33,453 nucleotides of DNA, taken from positions 43,142 through 76,594 of the forward strand of contig MU130599.1 of the NCBI GenBank assembly GCA_015039465.1, read 5' to 3'. Made by a program: the position numbers and the translations under genes. Position 1 is the stretch's first letter. Every line of letters starts with the position of its first letter. The notes under the pieces are model-generated. The model searched no databases and had not been told where the DNA came from. It saw nothing but the letters and a program-made list of their open reading frames with translations. Shown piece by piece: positions 30,624-33,453 of the stretch. Source of the stretch: Phlegmacium glaucopus. Taxonomy: Eukaryota > Basidiomycota > Agaricomycetes > Agaricales > Cortinariaceae.

Positions 30624-32749
30624 TCAACTTCTGCCGTCGTTCAATATAATTGTGCCCCTCCACCAAAAAATCGAACCAAAAAGCGTCTGAACAATGAAAA
30701 CCCGAGCTTGAACAGCCTGATGATCATACACAGCAGCTGGGAACACAGACATCAAATCTCTCCTCTTCCTCCCTCCCTGCTGAGGCTCTTCATGATCATG
30801 ATTCTCTGTGTTAATACCATCATCGCCATTATCCCAACCCATCCTTCTCCTACGTCCAAACTTGCCAGAAGGTACCGGTGGTTCAGGTAACGTCTTATTA
30901 TTCAAATAATCTCTTTTTACCTCCCAATCAAGGCCTTCGAGAGTAGCAGCACTAGCCGCTTTCGGTAGATCTCCAGAAAGATCTCGACTGTTTTTGGCTA
31001 CCTCATCAGCCATCTTCTCCAATTCTTCGACTCGTTCGCTCTTGGAGATAGTCAGGGAACTGAGCGCAGGGTCTCGAGTGAATGAATGTTTGGGCGTCAG
31101 TTGAGGGATGGGGGGAGTATACCACGGCATTAGGAGAAGGGTTTGGAACTGAATTAACAAAACTGTCCATCAGAAGTGTTCTTGTAGGCGGAAAAGCGTG
31201 CAAACTGGTTCTTGTAGAGACTCCACGATGGGAGTTTGATAAGATAGTGGAGGCAGATAAGGTAGAGCAACAGGAGGTAATCCGGGAACAGCCTCAGGAA
31301 AGAATGAATGCGGTGGTGGCGGAGTATGAGCATTTGCTGGTGCGTGCATAGGATGAAACTGTTGAAACGGAGGTAGCAATTGAGGACCAGGTGAAGTCGC
31401 ATAACCATGCGGATATCCTTGAGGTAAAAGCAGAGGTGGTTCCATGGGTGGTAACTATGGCTGAATCGGTGTAGGGTCGATATATGCGCCTTGATTGGGG
31501 TAATAGGATATATAATCTGCATATGGCACAAGTTCAGGTACGGGTCCGTGGTTCGCATAGGTATACGGCGTTGGTTGTTGGATAAACAGGTCTAGTATTG
31601 GCTGTTGTGGAACGGCCATGGGACGAACCACATCGATGGGGATTTGAAGGATGATATCTTTGCTATTGAAAAGTAATTATCATCAAGACCCTGTTCAAAC
31701 GTAGATAATTTAGTGAACAGACCTGCCGATATTTGACTTCGACTTCACACCGGATCTCAAAAAGGCTCTCTGTTCGCCTAGGTTGTCCTCCATCTTCTTC
31801 GATTTCTCCGTCTAAAGTAGCCTTGGACCCCTCGGGCAACTTTAGGAACGTCAAAGACCATATTGGCGACACCTACCGCACCCGGGGGGATGATATACTC
31901 TGGACCGCGGAATGGAACAGTTGTCAGAGTGTCCGAGATTTGAACTGTAGCTAGTTGCTGTAGTTGTTGTCGACCAAGCAGGTAAAGCGTGCGTGTAAGC
32001 GTTAGAGTTAAGCTAGAGTTCTATACAACTATTATCAGAAGGAAGAAAAAAGAAAGAGGAATCACCTTTTTGTTAGAATGATTCTTTACTTGAAGTTCCA
32101 AATAAGCGGTTCCACCAGCCACTACAGGTCCACCAATCATCCTTCCCTGCATCCACAATTCCCCATTATCACCTACCACAATAGCTTCAGGTGGAGATTT
32201 CTCATAGGGATATGCCTCAACAACGTCCACAGTCTTATTATCAACAACCAACTTCTTTTCAATTTTCCAATAAACACCGACGCTCGCTCGGAGTTCATAC
32301 CTCACTTTTGCCAAACCAGATGCAAAAGAGATGGAAGAAGGAGATGAGGTTGGGATGGGTATACGGAATAGAAAGGTTGATTTTCCTCTAGGTCGCCTAG
32401 CATTATATGTGCTTGGACGGCGTTTGAGGGCGGTTGACCTGAACCTTGGAAAAGACGACGACTGTGGAGAAAAGTCGAAGTAGCAGAATGGTCTCGAGAT
32501 GAAAGTTCTGTTGAATAATATCAACATTGTGTTCATTCAGATACGTTTGACCAACGAACCTTGTATAGCAAATAGCTCAACCATAAGGATCCCAATACCC
32601 AAACCTCTATCAGCTCTACATTCCATATCCATTCTTCCTGATACAAAGTTGCCAGCTACGAATGTAGGGTCCGAAAGAGTGGTCGTAATCTTGACTTTTG
32701 AATGATAGGGTGAAGAATTCATGGGCTCTGGTAATTCCAGAGTCGCCAT
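30624..32749 (-). CDS. arrestin-related trafficking adaptor (alpha-arrestin)
   Basis: Alpha-arrestins recruit Rsp5-type ubiquitin ligases to plasma-membrane transporters. Minus-strand start MATLELPEPMNSSPYHSKVK (32749, or 32770 with seven more residues). The arrestin-N sandwich follows (TFVAGNFVSGRMDMECRADR; STFLFRIPIPTSSPSSISFA; KVRYELRASVGVYWK; VVGDNGELWMQGRMIGGPVV). The arrestin-C part reads SLTLTLTRTLYLP, TVPFRGPEYIIPPGAVGVAN, ESLFEIRCEVEVKYR and ILQIPIDVVRP. A Pro/Tyr-rich tail includes PPFQQFHPMHAPANAH, then SERVEELEKMADEVAKNSRD and LPEPPVPSG. Two blemishes: a one-base phase change near 31825 (between VARGVQG and TLDGEIEED), and an in-frame TAG at 31455-31457 where Gln is expected. Both could be sequence errors or alternative splicing. 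The C-terminal exon joins are approximate. Confidence 0.85.
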
Positions 32750-32770
32750 CGTTGATTTCCTCGTATTCAA

Positions 32771-33453
32771 CGAATCTTTCAGAAAGGAAAAAGGAACTTC
32801 CTGTATGCTTCCAAAAGGCTTTCCGTAGTACCAAATTTATTTCTTCAACTGGAGAACAAAGCAAGAAGTTGAGGTTGACACTTTATATGATGCAGTCCTG
32901 GAGATATCGGTATTATTTGAAGCAAGTTGGCCTGCTGCTGAGGACTATAATATGAATAAAGGGGGAACATTTGGATGTAGGAAATCCAGAGGATTTTTGT
33001 TTGTTTCACGAGCAATTAGACTCCATCGTTTGAGTTTGAAGAGCGAAACAGGAATTGGCAAGGAATCTGGTTGACTCCAAATATTCTCACACTCGCAACC
33101 AACGCTTGCTTCCTTGGGAAGGCAGCATGCCTGCCATCTTTTTACCACTCCCTGTCTTCGTACACAGGGGCATGTCGAGCTGTGCATATAGTGTGTGAAG
33201 ATATCTTCTTTGACAATCAAGAGGCTTGCCTATCTATTTATATTATTTCCAATGGTACAGAAAACTAGGTATCGTCGAGGTTGTGTTGTGCTGAACATCT
33301 CATACAGGCTACTCCTTGTTACGACTCTCAAATGATGATGGTGAAACCTGCGGCTACAGGATCTATGGCGATCGATACTTGCAAGACACAGTTCAAAACT
33401 CCCGAAGCCGGCGGTCAATGTTAACGTTCAGCGATGGGACTAAGTGATGCCTT
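32771..33453. other. 5' flank of the arrestin gene, no recognised gene
   Basis: Minus-strand frames immediately upstream of the arrestin ATG (to ~32864) overlap it in another phase and are probably not coding. Frames of 62-91 codons on either strand to the window end show no motif. It likely contains the arrestin promoter. The window end may cut a neighbouring gene. Confidence 0.4.

Noticed and set aside
32616..32864. Extra N-terminal domain for the arrestin (..FWKHTGSSFFLSERFVEYEE..)
   Set aside because: It is in a different phase from the arrestin start and overlaps it. The family normally begins near the MATLELPEP methionine.

Overview
The window looks like a piece of a mushroom-forming basidiomycete (Agaricomycetes) genome. 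The evidence is nuclear eukaryotic genes with many short GT..AG introns of about 45-60 bp, an AT-rich and CpG-poor repeat landscape, an agaric-type cytochrome P450, an expanded fungal 7TM family, and a fungal-type arrestin. Genus cannot be read from the sequence.

The most unusual property is that parts of the text are chemically mirrored. In 1-~2290 and ~18070-~20249 the bases make sense only if the string is complemented WITHOUT being reversed (equivalently, reversed without being complemented). Treated this way, 1-2290 becomes the leader, gag (with a CCHC zinc knuckle) and start of pol (aspartic protease) of a Ty3/gypsy LTR retrotransposon. 18070-20249 becomes the 3' half of a LINE (non-LTR retrotransposon), with an uninterrupted ~552-codon ORF carrying an RNase H domain, a 3' UTR and a poly(A) tail. 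No biological inversion does this, because an inversion always reverse-complements. The simplest reading is a data-handling error, such as a gap filler writing a repeat with the wrong orientation transform. A third stretch, ~15.36-17.64 kb, is suspected on weaker grounds.

Layout. 1-2290: mirrored gypsy element. 2.3-15.3 kb: AT-rich accessory region in normal orientation. It holds several TIR/MITE elements (3181-3513, 9970-10436 with a telomere-like core, 12236-12797, a small hairpin at 14713-14818), a four-copy tandem repeat (3655-4155), and intron-rich fragments of agaric repeat-associated protein families (CxxC proteins, a zinc-ribbon protein, a protein with an HGQEWE motif, a small protein with a GDIVKV motif). 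15.4-17.6 kb: suspected mirrored repeat plus a TIR element. 18.07-20.25 kb: mirrored LINE. 20.25-24.1 kb: two tandem, damaged copies of a 7TM receptor-like gene on the minus strand. 24.4-26.1 kb: 5'-truncated, frameshifted P450.

26.5-33.4 kb: a compact core-gene block: HEN1 small-RNA 2'-O-methyltransferase (+), V-ATPase subunit e (VMA9, -), the ER-Golgi cargo receptor ERV41/ERGIC2 (-), and an arrestin-related trafficking adaptor (-). The last three all belong to the endomembrane system. Their adjacency probably reflects conserved order rather than an operon. Single-base frameshifts in ERV41, the arrestin and the P450, and TGA codons at likely former CGA sites in repeat genes, point to residual indel errors and CpG decay respectively.
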